This document shows positions 44,421-56,235 of a stretch of 64,000 bases of DNA, piece by piece. Location: the NCBI GenBank assembly GCA_039621445.1, contig CP154957.1, positions 20,166,714 to 20,230,713 on the forward strand, given 5' to 3'. The number at the start of each line of letters is the position of its first letter. Within the stretch, counting starts at the first letter, position 1. Position numbers and translations under genes: made by a program. The notes under the pieces are model-generated. The model did no database searches and was not told where the DNA came from. It was given only the letters and a program-made list of their open reading frames with translations. Origin of the DNA: Euglena gracilis (lineage: Eukaryota > Euglenida > Euglenophyceae > Euglenales).

Positions 44421-44807
44421 ATGGGGGGGGAGGAGAATGCCATGAATTTTTTGAAAAAGAACAAAAACATTCGCGTCGGGTTCCATTCTACTTCAACCTT
44501 TGGAAATCTCCAAAATGTGCTTGGCAGGGAAACATCGACAAGGGGGGGAAAAAGCGAACGATGCCTGGACGTTGAATATTTGACTGAGTTAGCAAGGAGG
44601 CATTACAAGCAGGGGATCCCCCCGCATCAGATGCCCGTGCGTCGTCTGTTGATTGTTGTGTGTTTGTCCCAACCAAGCACCTGGTCACTGTTCCTTGTGG
44701 TGAATGGCTTCTCCCCCTCTCAGATGCCATACACAACGTGTGGTACTGGAACCACCTACGCTTCCTGCGGTGGCAGGGCTACCCCCTGTGTGGCTGTTTC
44801 ATATTGA
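44421..44807 (+). pseudogene. Possible degenerate plus-strand coding sequence
   Basis: A plus frame reads LDVEYLTELARRHYKQGIPP and QMPVRRLLIVVC, while a shifted frame further right reads AIHNVWYWNHLRFLRWQGYP. This suggests a frameshifted old coding sequence, perhaps from a transposable element. No family is recognised. Confidence 0.25.
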
Positions 44808-45050
44808 TGGCACCCTGACAAAAAAGGATAGGTGTGCTCCTCACGGATATGATTGACTTTGGTAGAGCAGTGTCAATCCCAGGGGTATGTGGGACGGTCA
44901 AATGATCAAGATTTAAGCTTCTGCGCTTCGCACGGAATTTTTTTCAACGATTTTTTTAAATTTTTTTGCCCAAATAGCATTTGGGTGTTTTGCGGGTGTG
45001 TGTTATGTGTACCATTCATTGAGACACTGTGGCGCACAAATGCACCACAC

Positions 45051-45211
45051 GTGGAACTCCTCCGCACTCCGTGGGCGGGGCAGCGACGGCGGTCTCTCAC
45101 GGCGCCCTGGACGGTACTCGATGCGCTGCAGCAGCTCGTCCTCCAGCATGGGGACCTCCTCCTCCGTCTCCATGAACCCGGCCTCGAACGTCTCCGGGGA
45201 CAGCTCAAGTG
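45051..45211 (-). CDS. Exon with acidic helix (MLEDELLQRIEYRPGRRERP)
   Basis: Acceptor ATTCTTTGCGCAG, donor TTCCAC|GTGTGG, 53 codons preceded by two bases. It encodes LELSPETFEAGFMETEEEVP, then MLEDELLQRIEYRPGRRERP. Its phase-0 end fits the exon at 41240, so it is assigned to the coiled-coil gene. Confidence 0.85.
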
Positions 45212-46602
45212 CTGCGCAAAGAATCCAAAAACAAACAGTCAGCATGCACGCACATACACAATTCTGTACCATGAAATAATGAGGTAAATGACCATTTTCG
45301 TACACTCACTTGTCGGGAGAGGAAAGATCTCGCATGCGGGCGCGCGCGCACACACACACACACACACACATAAAAACACAGACACACCCTCAAAAATAGG
45401 ACACAAAGGAAAAAAAGTGTAAAAACGCAAATTACATGTGCATTTTGAGAGGTTCAGTCTAACAAAAAATGCAAATAAAAAATGATTCTTTGTAAATATA
45501 CATGGATGCATACTGATTCTAAACATATCAAATTTGCTGGCCAAAAAAAATTAAAAAAGTGGCAAAATTACAAAAGTTCTGGTCATTTGGTCAAATCTGG
45601 TCATATCCGATTTCTTTCCAAAACAAAATCATTTCCCAACAGAACTCGAAAAAGCCAAAAAAAGGAACACAAAAAAGCAAATCAATACACCCAATTTATG
45701 TTTAAATCTAAAAAATAGAAAAAAATACAAAGCAAAGCGTCCCCTGATATCCCCTCCCCCTGTTGGAAGCAGAGTGAAACCACGTGGGGTTGAATGCATT
45801 TCCCAATTTCAAGACCAAGAATACCAGGTTTTGTGTAATGCTGAGCTCTTTACTTGCTTGATGGTGGTATGTGTTAGAAAAGGACCTTCAGCCATCGCCC
45901 TCACGCCCTTGTTCTAGGAATGTCCACTTTCCATGCAAAATTATAACTCCAGTGTGTATAATGTAGTTTCGGAATTTTTTTTGTTTTGCTGCATTTTCTG
46001 TTGGTTGGATACAAGGATTTCAATTTTTTTATGACGCCGTGGGTCGCCATCCTCTGACTTCACCCCCGCCAATCTGTCGTCATATCAGCAAAATTTACCA
46101 ACCCCCCCTCCCCGTCACTTAGTCCTTGGCCCCCGGGCCATGGAGTCAACTCTCCCCCCTAAGTTGGCCCTTCAGCCCTTTGGGGTTAACATGTACTCCC
46201 ATTCTCTGGGCATTTGGCTTGGCATCTCGTTGGCCCCCGGGCACGCTGAAGTAAAACATGCCTGCAAAATCATGCCTCAAAAGAAAATGTCAAACTCTGT
46301 GAAAAAATGGGGGGGGGGCAAGGCAGAACGGGAAGGCCTGGTGGGGGGTCGCCCCCCCACCCAGGAGCTGGGGGGGATCGACCCCACCCATCACAGCATT
46401 TTCACCAATGTTGGGAAACGGGGATGTTGGCCGAGGAAATTTCTCCTTTTTTAAAAATGAATCCCAAATGCATGATTTTTTGGTGGAAAACCACATTATC
46501 AAAATGTTGAAGATTTGGAATGTGTTAAAAAAAATGGGGTTTTAGGGGGTTTTTGGGGGGAGGGGGCGGGGGCGGGACCCCCCGTCGGACCCCCCCCCCG
46601 TC

Positions 46603-48020
46603 GCCGGGGTGGTAAGCTTCGCTCTTACTCTAAAGAGGTAAGAGGTCAGCTACCCCCCCCCCCCCTGCATGGTTGGGGGGGTCGACCCCCCCCCGCCACC
46701 TCTTCCCGTATTTCTGGGAGCACCAATTTTTGGACCCCAAAATTTTTTTCCGGCGCCAAAGGTGCCGGGTGTATTTTGGACCCATTTTTGGGGGCTCATA
46801 TTGGAGGTCCCCCCTGGGTAGGTCCAGCCACCCGAGGATTATGGATGTGATTGGATTTCCTGGCCTCCAAAGTGAACACCCTATAGGTTAGGGGACGATC
46901 TCTAGTTTCTCCAGAGCCCTTAGGTTACCCGCAACTCCCCGCCAGTCCGGAGATATGGCCTGAACAAAAAAGTTGGCCACCGTTTTTTTTCCCGGGAAAA
47001 TTGCAGGGTCATTTCGGGGTCAAAAAATCGAAAAATTCAAAATATGCGAAAACGCCGCGGAGTTGAGGAAAAGGAAAGAGGACGTCCTTCCACAACTTTG
47101 GGACGCCCTATCGATCGGTATGCGCGGTTTGGGCCAACTCCTCACCTAGGCCGAGACACGGTCGTTTTGTGGTTTTGGGCCAGTTTTGCCAGGTTTGCCT
47201 ATTTCGGGCCTGTTCGGGGCCCGAAACCGTAAATTGGCCGTGTCTCGGGCTAGACGAGGAGTTGGGACCCAAACCAGGGGGTCAATCATGAGATTTGGGG
47301 GGGGGGTTGACCACTTTTTTTGAGGTTCCCGGGGCCTGGTTGTGCGATTTTGGGCATGTTTTGGGTATTTGGGGACCCCTCCGGGGATCCGAGGGTGGTT
47401 GGGCGAGGGGGGTTGGGAGGGCGGGTCGGGACCCAAAATTTTGAATTTTTTTTTGCTCAAAAACACTTTTTTTTCTTCACTTTAGAACATCAAAAAAAAT
47501 GTTTTTGAGCGAAAAAAAAATTCCGACCCAGACCCCCCCATGCCCCGCCCCCCTGGCTGGGGCCCGCCCCCCTAGCCGGTGTACTTTGCCATTTTTGGCT
47601 CAAAAAGTCAAAAAAAATTCGAAAAATATTTTTTTTGCCCAAAACCATGTTTTTTGACCTCCCGGACCCGAAAAAAGTGTTTTTGGGCCGAAAATGAGCG
47701 TTTGTTGACCCCCATCCCCCCATTTTGGGCCCGAATCCTATAGACTTTGGGTCATTTTCGGGTCAAAAAAGTCGAAAAAAATCGAAAAAAAATTGCCCAA
47801 AACAATTCTTTTTTGCCTCCCGGACCCGGAAAAGTGTTTTTGAGCTGAAAATGAGCGTTCTTCAACCCCCCGTCCCCGGCCCAGGCTGGGCAGCCGGCCG
47901 AGCCGGCGGGCCGGGCCGGGGCCGGGCCGGGGTGGTCTTCCAAAGAGCTCAGCTCTACGTCACAACCTGGTCGCTGAGCTCTGATCTCTTTAGAGTAAGA
48001 GCGAAGCTTACCACCCCGGC
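46603..48020. mobile_element. 1.4 kb element with inverted ends
   Basis: CCGGGGTGGTAAGCTTCGC continuing TCTTACTCTAAAGAG at 46603-46637 has its exact reverse complement at about 47987-48021. The match spans about 34 bases, after which the arms diverge (GGTAAGAGGTCAGC versus ATCAGAGCTCAGC). A related single end lies near 43796-43840. The interior encodes no visible transposase. Confidence 0.75.
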
Positions 48021-48099
48021 CGGTCCGACCCCCCCCCCCCCCCCCCTCCCCGCCTCCCCCCTGGGTAGGTCTGGGCACTCTAGGATTATTGATGTGATT

Positions 48100-48790
48100 G
48101 GATTTCCGGACCCGAAAAGTTAACGGCCTATAGGTTAGGAGAGGATTTCTAGTTTCTAACGAGCCCTCATTTTGCCCCTAACTCCACGCCAGTCCGGAGA
48201 TATGCCCCGAGCAAAAAAGTTGTCCACCGTTTTTTATCCCGGGAAAATTGCAGGGTCATTCCGGGGTCAAAAAATCGAAAAATTCGAAATATGTCGAAAA
48301 TGCTGTGGAGTTGAGGAAAAGTAATGAGGACCTAAACTTTGGGACGCTATATCGATTGGTATGCGCGGTTTGGGCCAACTCCTCGCCTAGGCCAAGATAC
48401 GGTCGTTTTGTGGTTTTGGGCCAGTTTTGCCAGGTTTGCCCATTTCGGGCCTGTTCGGGGCCCGAAACCGTAAATTAGCCGTATCTCGGGCTAGACGAGG
48501 AGTTGGGACCCAAACCGGGGGGTCAATCATGAGGTTTAGGGGGGGGGGGTTGACCACTTTTTTTTGAGGTTCCCGGGGCCTGGTTGTGCGATTTTGGGCA
48601 TGTTTTGGGTATTTGGGGACCCCTCCGGGGATCCGAGGGTGGTTGGGCGAGGGGGGTCGGGGGGCAGGTCGGGACCCAAAATTTTGAAATTTTTTTTTGC
48701 TCAAAACCACTTTTTTTTTTACTTTAGAACATCAAAAAAAAGTTTTTTTTGAGCGAAAAAAATTTTTCCGACCCGGACCCCCCATGCTTC
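48100..48790. repeat. Second copy of a 0.7 kb tandem duplication
   Basis: This copy repeats 46860-47560 with only scattered differences. Shared blocks include TATGCGCGGTTTGGGCCAAC, CGGGCTAGACGAGGAGTTGG, GGGGCCTGGTTGTGCGATTT and GGGGATCCGAGGGTGGTTGG. Spacing between copies is about 1.24 kb. Confidence 0.9.
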
Positions 48791-49382
48791 TATGCCCCCT
48801 GTTTTGGGCTCGCTTTGGCCCATTTTGGGTCAGTTCTGGGTCAAAAAAGTTGAAGAAAATCGAAAAAAATGTTGTCCAGATCCCGGAAAAAGTGTTTTCG
48901 AGCCGAAAATGAGCGGTTTTCGACCCCCCGACCCCCGTTTTGGGCCCGTTTTAGGTCATTTTGGGTCAGTTCTGGGTCAAAAAAGTCGAAAAAAAATCGA
49001 AAAAAATTTTTTTGCACAAAACCATGTTCTTTGGCCTCCCAGCTCCCAGACCCGGAAAAAGTGCACCCAATTTTGCGAACCGGGGTGGGGGGCAAGGTTG
49101 GGTTTTGGGTTTTGGGTCCCCCCCCCCCAAATTTTGTTTTTTTGGGTACCCCCCCCAAAAACACCAAAAATTTGTATTTTTGGGACCCCCTCTTTGAAAA
49201 AATTCTCCCCTAACCCCTAACCACCTGAAAACGGCCGATTTTGGCCAAGGAAAGCCATTTTTCAAAATTTTCTGCGCCTGCGGCGCGAAAAAGTATCTCT
49301 CACCCTCCTCTGGCCCCCCGGGGCGGGGGTCCGGCCGGACCCCCCCCCAACCCCCCCGGGGATGCGGCCTTAAATAATTCCT

Positions 49383-49449
49383 GGGGCTACAGCCGGAATC
49401 GAACCACCGACCCCCCGCGTGCAAAGCAGGATTCCTGTCCAACACGTCC
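49383..49449 (-). tRNA. tRNA-Ala(UGC)-like sequence, probably a pseudogene
   Basis: On the minus strand, CCTGCTTTGCACGCGGG forms an anticodon arm with a seven-base loop TTTGCAC (anticodon TGC), followed by GGTTCGATTCC (T-arm) and TAGCCCC as a 3' acceptor strand. The anticodon arm is like bacterial or organellar tRNA-Ala. The T-stem has a mismatch or two extra bases, and the expected 5' acceptor and D-arm are not recognisable. Confidence 0.4.
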
Positions 49450-49654
49450 AAAAGGATGGAAGCGCACCGGGGGGGGGGGCAGTGCTTATACAAGGCCGGT
49501 GTTTGTACAGGGAGGGGAGAAGGAATGGTACAACAAAATTGTGGATTCTGATAAGGGGCGATCGTTGGAATCCAGACTATTATTTTTGGAGGGAAAAGCA
49601 TGCCCTCCAGAATTGTGGCCTCTGATTGGGGGGGGCAGGGGGGTGTGATCATTG

Positions 49655-50042
49655 TAAACCCTCCCCCCAAATAATCCCCCCCCCAAATAATACCCCCCCT
49701 CCCCTCGGGGTACGACTTCGGCCACCCAAATAATACCCCCCCCCCCCCGGTTCGGGCCGAAAGCCCGGATTTTTGACCTGAAAATGTAGGTAAAAATCAC
49801 AATCTCTGACAATAAATTACGAAAAAAAATCGATTTTTCTGGATCATCTGGCCTCCAAAAATGCTAAATTTCATGAGAAAGTACAAAAAAAATGACTCCA
49901 AAGGGGGTTTTGGCACTATTTTTGCTCCTACGGAACTTCGAAAAATTTCGAAATTTTTTGGGAAATAATACCCCCCCCCCTCGGGCCGGGACTTCGCGCG
50001 AAAAAACATTACCCCGGGGGGTATTATTTGGGGTTTTTTACA
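49655..50042. mobile_element. C-run/word element, word AAATAATACCCC
   Basis: The left end is GTAAACCCTCCCCCCAAATA and the right end GGGGTATTATTTGGGGTTTT, inverted partners. CAAATAATACCCCCC occurs three to four times inside, with TCGGCCACCC and TCGGGCCGAAAGCC spacers. Confidence 0.65.
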
Positions 50043-50655
50043 TGTCTCGAACAGAAAATTACATTTTGGGGCATTTTGAAAGGCCTTGTGGCCCCAAAAA
50101 ATTTCAGGATCCAAAATTGTACTAACTAAACTAACTGGACTAACTGGGTGGGGGATGGTCTGACTATTGAAAAATAAACCGCCAGAAAGCGTTTCAAGCA
50201 GGCGGGGAGTGTTCAGGACAACTCTGAGCGACAGCCCCTTCGTGATTTTGCGGATGTCGACCATTGTTTCCCGTGGTTTTCTCTCATCGTCAATGGAGAC
50301 CCAAAAATTTGATTTTTGGGTACCCCCCCAAAAATTTTGGGCCGATTTTGGGACCCCCCCCAAAATATAAAAACAAAACCCAACCTTGTGGGGGGGGTTA
50401 GAGGATTCCCAAAGAGCTCAGCTCTCATTCATACCCTGGCTGGTCGATCCCCCCCACCCACCACCCTGGCTGTTCGGCCGATTTCCGTTCTGCCCTGGGG
50501 GGGGGGGCAGGTCAGAGATCGGTGAAATGTCTCAAGAGGATAAGCTGGCAAATGCAGGGGGAAGAAACTTTCCTGGGGGGGGGGACAGTTTTCCAGGGTT
50601 CCTCAAATGGTGTCTCTTTTCTTTGCACGCACGCACGCACGCACGCGAGCGGGCG

Positions 50656-51020
<365 letters not shown>

Positions 51021-51639
51021 TGGGCTGGATGATTTTTGTACCCATCCCTGATTCCTGTTTTCAGCGGCCAACGTTTTTTCGGGTCCATTTTAGGATGTAA
51101 TTCTGTATCTCATATCACTGCCAACCCCAAGGTGGGAGGGATGCAGAAATAGCGGAACACAAGCAGCAGTGCAAAATTGAGCAGGAGGAATTGATACTTC
51201 ATCAAAATTCAATGATTTCAACCACCCAGAACCTCCAATCCCCAAATCAGGGGAGTACAGGGTATTAAATGAGCAGGAGGGGGGGGGGCACCTCCCCTGT
51301 GCAAAAAAAATTCCGTGATTTTTTGCACTCATTTTCTGAAAAATCGGTCATAACACACCAAAATGTTTTATCTTCCCCTTGCACAAAGCGCCGTAATTTT
51401 TTTGGGGTTCCAGGGGGTCCTGTCCCCCCCAGTCCGAAGAGGGGGAGGGTGGTCTGACCCCCCCGCAAAAACCACTGCTCACTTAATACCCTGGTAGAGA
51501 AAGCGAGCTCTTCGTCAGGCCAAAATATGGTGCTACAGTTGTCAACCAAAATACTGGCAAGGGGAGGGTGGTATGAGAGAAATGTGAGGAATGAGGGTGG
51601 TATGGGGGTGTGGGATGGGAGAATTGGGGAAACTAAACC

Positions 51640-52065
51640 CCCCCTCCCTAATAGTGCTGCGGGGCCAATAGAGCTGCAGGTCCAAATAGTGCTGCACCCC
51701 CGCTGGATGATGCGAGCGTCCAATAATGCTGCATCCCCCAAAATATAGCAATGTGAAATGTGTAGAAGCTGGTGCAGCTAACTGCAGGCACCTTTTGTAA
51801 CCCGCAGAGAGAGGAAAGTGGGCAAATTCCCACCCAAACAACTCACAGAAGTCGTCCAAAATGAATAGACGACCGGAGTGCACCTCACTGTCCTCAGAGT
51901 AGGACATTGAGCAGACAAAAAGGGTGCCTGTGGTGATAGGCCGGGACTAAGAGGCACCCAGTCCTATAATACGGCAGGTCCAAATAGTACTGCTGCCGCC
52001 GGAGGCGGCCGTCCAATGGTGCTGCAGTGCAATACTATTTTGGGAGGGGGGTTTACTCTTCGAGA
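51640..52065. mobile_element. Word element, word AATAGTGCTGC
   Basis: The left end is TAAACCCCCCCTCCCTAATA followed by GTGCTGC. The right end is ATACTATTTTGGGAGGGGGG followed by TTTAC, its inverted partner over about 20 bases. CAATAGAGCTGC, CAAATAGTGCTGC, CAATAATGCTGC and CAAATAGTACTGC units occur inside. Unlike most others it spans a candidate exon (51847-51907). Confidence 0.65.
51847..51907 (-). CDS. Possible exon (DSEVHSGRLFILDDF)
   Basis: The donor CTTCT|GTGAGT is a strong consensus. It encodes DSEVHSGRLFILDDF, either after the acceptor CCTACTCTGAG or from ATG at 51907 (MSYSE). The phase with neighbouring exons is not established. Confidence 0.5.
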
Positions 52066-52749
52066 TTAATTCTTGATCAGCAATGCAACATCATAACCTG
52101 TGCAGCCTTTTGCCACGACATGACATTTGAAACGTGGGCGAGGACCAGGGGAGGGGCAGGTATGTTTGTCACACCACACACATCCGCACGCAAACACACG
52201 CAACCCTGCCCAAAAGCAAGCACACACAACGCAACACACACACACACACACACACACACCAACGTCCTGCTTTGGAGTTGGGGTTCGCAGCCCCCGTCGT
52301 CACCACAACAGCGACCCATGGTGTCGTTTTGCAACACAGCTTTTGTCTTTGACCCTGGAATGGACCCTGGAACCCTGGACCCTGGAATGTACTGCTGTGG
52401 ATTGGCTTCCAAATACAGGGCTGTACTTAACACAAAAAAATTCCTATCCCAGCACATTCAATGAAAAATTCACAGAAAAATGGCCGAAGAAAATGGCCAC
52501 ATTTTGGCAAAACAGGTCGACTTTGGCGGGGGGGGGGTGATTTCTGGCATCTGTGGGCCATCGCCCCTCCACCCAAAACGTCCAGAATGGTGTTTTTCGA
52601 ATTTGATTTTTGACCCGTTCAAGCGCTGGACTGCCTGTTGGTAGGCCCTTTGGCCCAAAGGCGGTCCTCAAGGAAAAAATCCCATCCATGGAAGAGGTCC
52701 CCGAACAAATGGCACAAGAGCGCCACAATAGTAGAGTGCGGACCAGACA

Positions 52750-52883
52750 CCCCCCCGACTATGGGGGGGCTTGGGGTCGGGGTCGGAGAGCTGCCGGGGG
52801 CGGAGGGCCTGCAGCTGGTCCGAGGACTCCGTCCACTTCGTGATGAGCTCCAGCAGCTCTGGGTCGTCGATACACTCGCGAAA
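52750..52883 (-). CDS. Exon (CIDDPELLELITKWTESSDQL)
   Basis: The acceptor is GAGGCGCAG, or one 15 bases earlier. It encodes FRECIDDPELLELITKW, TESSDQLQALRPRQL, then a Pro-rich stretch to a donor GGGG|GTGTCT. The helical first half looks ordered. It joins in phase 0 to the exon at 53236. Confidence 0.72.
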
Positions 52884-53235
52884 CTGCGCCTCTGGCACAC
52901 TGCTGCTCTTGGGGGACCTTCCACTTTCAGAAAGCCAGTCAGCCACTGACCTCAGACTGCCAGTTCCATACCTGGATCCTGAACCCAACCCGGGAAATCC
53001 AGAGCCAGAGGCGTTATGTGTGCCTCCTCACCATTCCTGGGACTTGTTGGAAGAAGTGCAGAAGGACATGCAGTACTGAATGGACGGGCATCTTCTTTCT
53101 GGGGGGTGGCAGTCCGTTAGCAAGAAAAAAAACTTCATCAAATCCAGGAAACATTTGGAAATCATTTGCAAGTCAAACCTGCCCCCCCCCCCGGAGGGTG
53201 GGTTGGGACGCAAGCAACGGTGCAGTCTCCAGCAC

Positions 53236-53307
53236 CCGAGGGAGGTTGCCCATGTCGTCGAAGGAGTTCTCCTTCAGCGCCTCCTTCACGATGTCGTTGC
53301 TGAGTGC
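53236..53307 (-). CDS. Exon (ALSNDIVKEALKENSFDDMG)
   Basis: Acceptor CGCAGCCAG, donor CCTCGG|GTGCTG, 24 codons, phase 0 at both ends. It encodes ALSNDIVKEALKENSFDD then MGNLPR. Confidence 0.75.
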
Positions 53308-54008
53308 CTGGCTGCGAGGGGGGGGGGGAGGACGGCACAGCAGGGGGGGTTCACGATTGAAATGGGCAGCCCAGGCAGACCTACTCTTCGGGAGGTGGCG
53401 CACGGCAACACGCATTTGTGCCCATTATTCCCCGGAGGCACCGGATCATGGTAACCCCCCATTCAAACAACCCAAGCTGATTAGCTGAAACCCAAATTTG
53501 AGCAATGGGTTGCTTAAATTTGAGGGGGAATAACTTGGATTGTGCTATCAGACCAAGGGGAGATGCATGGCCATCAGACTGCGAAATATACCCTAAACAG
53601 GCGGGAAAATTGCGAAACAGGCATGCATTCAAAGCGAGAAAAGGCGATTGCTCCAGATGATTTTTCTCCCGGGAAAATAAACTGGAATGTTCTTGAACCC
53701 AAAAACAAACTTAGTTCCGTTAAAATCGATGGCCAAGCTTCATGGAAAGCAAATTATCAGACACCACAAAATTTTGAAGTTCCTAAATAGGACCAGGCAC
53801 AGAATACTTTATTTTTGGACCACATTGTCAGAAGAACACGCGGCCAAAGCACGCAGGAAGGGATAAATACGTGGCTGAAACCCCTTGAAAGCCCTGGAAT
53901 TATACATCAACATGCACTCCACATCCCCCTTGAACACTTGTGTCATGGGGGGGAGCACTCATGACAATGGTAAGGAAATGCCGAGGAAGACGCGGGGCAC
54001 CTCGACAC

Positions 54009-54097
54009 ATCGATGTGCATCTGCAGCCCCTTCTGGATGATCTTCACCTTCGCGTCCAGCATCTGCACGTAGTCGTCCGACAGCTCGAAGGGGGTGG
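54009..54097 (-). CDS. Exon (FELSDDYVQMLDAKVKIIQKG)
   Basis: Acceptor GGCCCCTTGCAG, donor ATCGAT|GTGTCG. Two bases complete an Ala codon, then TPFELSDDYVQMLDAKVKII and QKGLQMHID. It fits in phase between 54761 and 53307. Amphipathic helices; family not recognised. Confidence 0.83.
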
Positions 54098-54463
54098 CTG
54101 CAAGGGGCCCCGAAGGCGGCGGCCCCAACAGCCACGCACGCAACCCCTCGCCCCAAAAATAAAAAAAACCCATGAGGCAGGAAGGGCCCAGTTTCCCGTG
54201 TCTTGAAATGGCGCAGACTACACATGGCATTCACACGGCTGGACAGCTTTGCACTGAAAGAGAATTTTGACCTGAAAAAAAGGGGTGTTCCTCAGGCTGG
54301 GACAGGCCAGAGAGTAAACGGAGGCGTCACGATTCTCATAGAATACCATCTTTTTCTGAAAGAAAAGAGCAACCACCTTAAATTGGAAGGTCTGAAAAAT
54401 CAGCCATTTTGGGGGGAAATGGCATTTTGTGTGCATTTTTGTAGGGGACCGTTGTTCAACGCA

Positions 54464-54465
<2 letters not shown>

Positions 54466-54545
<80 letters not shown>
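54466..54545. repeat. AAT trinucleotide microsatellite
   Basis: Over 25 pure AAT units, followed by a short AATAATGCCCC/AATAATAGCCCC word array at 54560-54645 of the same type as the C-run elements. Confidence 0.98.
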
Positions 54546-54760
54546 CACCAAGATAATCAGAATAATGGACCCAAATAATGCCCCTCAAATAATAGCCCCC
54601 CCCCCCCGAGATTGAACGAACTGTCTGAATAATAGCCCTTGGAGCTGCTGTTCGGGGCGGAGGGGGTTTTCCGCAAACCAATCACCCACGTTTGAAAACG
54701 ACCCAGTTACCACAGCCCCGAGTGGGGTCGCTCCGCCCCCCCCCCCCAACCGGGGGGCGC

Positions 54761-54932
54761 CTTGGCCCTCCTCGTCCTCCTTCTCCCGCAGCTTCAGCGT
54801 CGCGTGCTCCAGCAGCCGCTCCATGCGGGCCTTCACCGCCGCCTGCAGCCGCCAGCACCGCATGATGGCCTCGCTCTGCGCCGCCCCGATGGCCGGCCTC
54901 GCCCACAGCCAAATGCACCGCACTTCGTCAAC
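54761..54932 (-). CDS. Coiled-coil exon (AVKARMERLLEHATLKLREK)
   Basis: Acceptor CGGCCCTTTAG. 57 codons plus one base: VDEVRCIWLWARPAIGAAQS, EAIMRCWRLQAAVKARMERL, LEHATLKLREKEDEEGQ. The donor is CAAG|GCGCCC, a GC donor; the split codon fits the exon at 54097. Confidence 0.83.
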
Positions 54933-55797
54933 CTAAAGGGCCGGGGAAGGGGGGAAGGGCATTTTTCGACTCATTTTCAAGGACACAACCTTGAATGGAT
55001 GTTTATTTTGGTGCTACAGGGGTTAAAAGAAAGCTTTTCACGGGCTCACTTACCGATGCCCAATTTCGGACTCTGTCGGTCTAAATGCCATATCTAAATT
55101 TTGCAATTTTAACGTGTTTAAGTATTCACGTTCCTGGGGGGGGGGGCGTCCCCGGAAAAACTCGTCGCTGAAAACGCAAAAGCAGACACAACGCTGTGGC
55201 GAAATTTTCTCTGTCTGGGAAAACAAAAGCCGACGAGTTTGAGGGGGGAAAGAACAATGCTTGTGTGGTCCAAGGTGGGCCGCACCGCCTCCTACACCGG
55301 ATGGACTCCTGCCTTGCCCCGCTATGGGCCATTTTGGGATTGGTTGGACGTTCTGGTTCAGAATCGAAACACGCCCAAAACAAAGGGAGGCAGCGGAAAT
55401 GGCCGGCAGCGGAAATGGCCGGCAGCGGAAAAAGCAGAGCGACGACCCCCCCCCCCCCCCCAGGGCTGGACGGGAAAGCCTGGTGTGGGGGGGTCGACCC
55501 CCACCTGGGAGGCGGGGGGGGGGGATCGACCTCCCCACCCACCACAGCATTGTCGCAGTTAAACAAATTCTTCCCGGCGCCAAAGGTGCCAGGAAAATTT
55601 TTGGGGTCGAAAATTGGTGCTCCCAGAAATACGGGAAGAGGTGGTGGGGGGTCGACAAACCCCCCCCCCCTCCCACCACCCTGCAGGGGGTGGGGGGGGG
55701 TCGATTCCCCCCACCCACCACCCTGGCTGTTTGGCCGATTCCTGCCCCCCCCCCTCCCGCACAGGCGACACTTGACAGCCAACGCTTGACTCCCTAC

Positions 55798-55892
55798 CAC
55801 TTCCGAAGGCCAGTCATCAGCAGCCGCGACAACTCCTTCTTTCGGCTCTCCATCTCGCTGCGGGAGAGGGGCTCCTCCGGCGTCAGCAGCTC
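55798..55892 (-). CDS. Exon (ELLTPEEPLSRSEMESRKKELS)
   Basis: Acceptor CTGGCCCCAG. It encodes ELLTPEEPLSRSEMESRKKE then LSRLLMTGLRK. Either a donor GAAGTG|GTAGGG follows, or the exon is terminal, since the frame reads W then TAG. The phase from that donor does not fit the exon at 54932, so the relation to it is open. Confidence 0.65.
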
Positions 55893-56235
55893 CTGGGGCC
55901 AGGGATGTATGGGAAGCCCTGGGGTCCAGACCCCCAACTTGGGGGGGGGGGTCGTCGCCCCCCCCCCAACCTTGAACTAACGAAGGGTCCCGGAAAAATT
56001 CTGGCTCTGCAGAAGGTCAAATTTGTTGAAATATCTCTTTTGAAAATCAAAACTCAGTTTATGACCTTCCCTTTTAAAGACCGCCCCTTGAAGTCAACCC
56101 TTGGACCTGAGCGGAGCGTCTGGGGCCGAACAAATCAAGAATTGAAACGTCGAAAAAAAAGTTTCGGATGTTTTGGATGGATGGGCGATGGTCCAAGGAT
56201 GCCAAAAATCGCTTTTTTTTCTTTGAAAAGTTGAC

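Larger units (their letters stand above)
45720..49380. other. Gene-free repeat region
   Basis: No exon-like island was found. The region holds repeat B (46318), the inverted-end element and its duplicated body (46.6-48.8 kb), repeat C copies and many G/C homopolymers. Open frames are short and lack family features. Confidence 0.6.
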
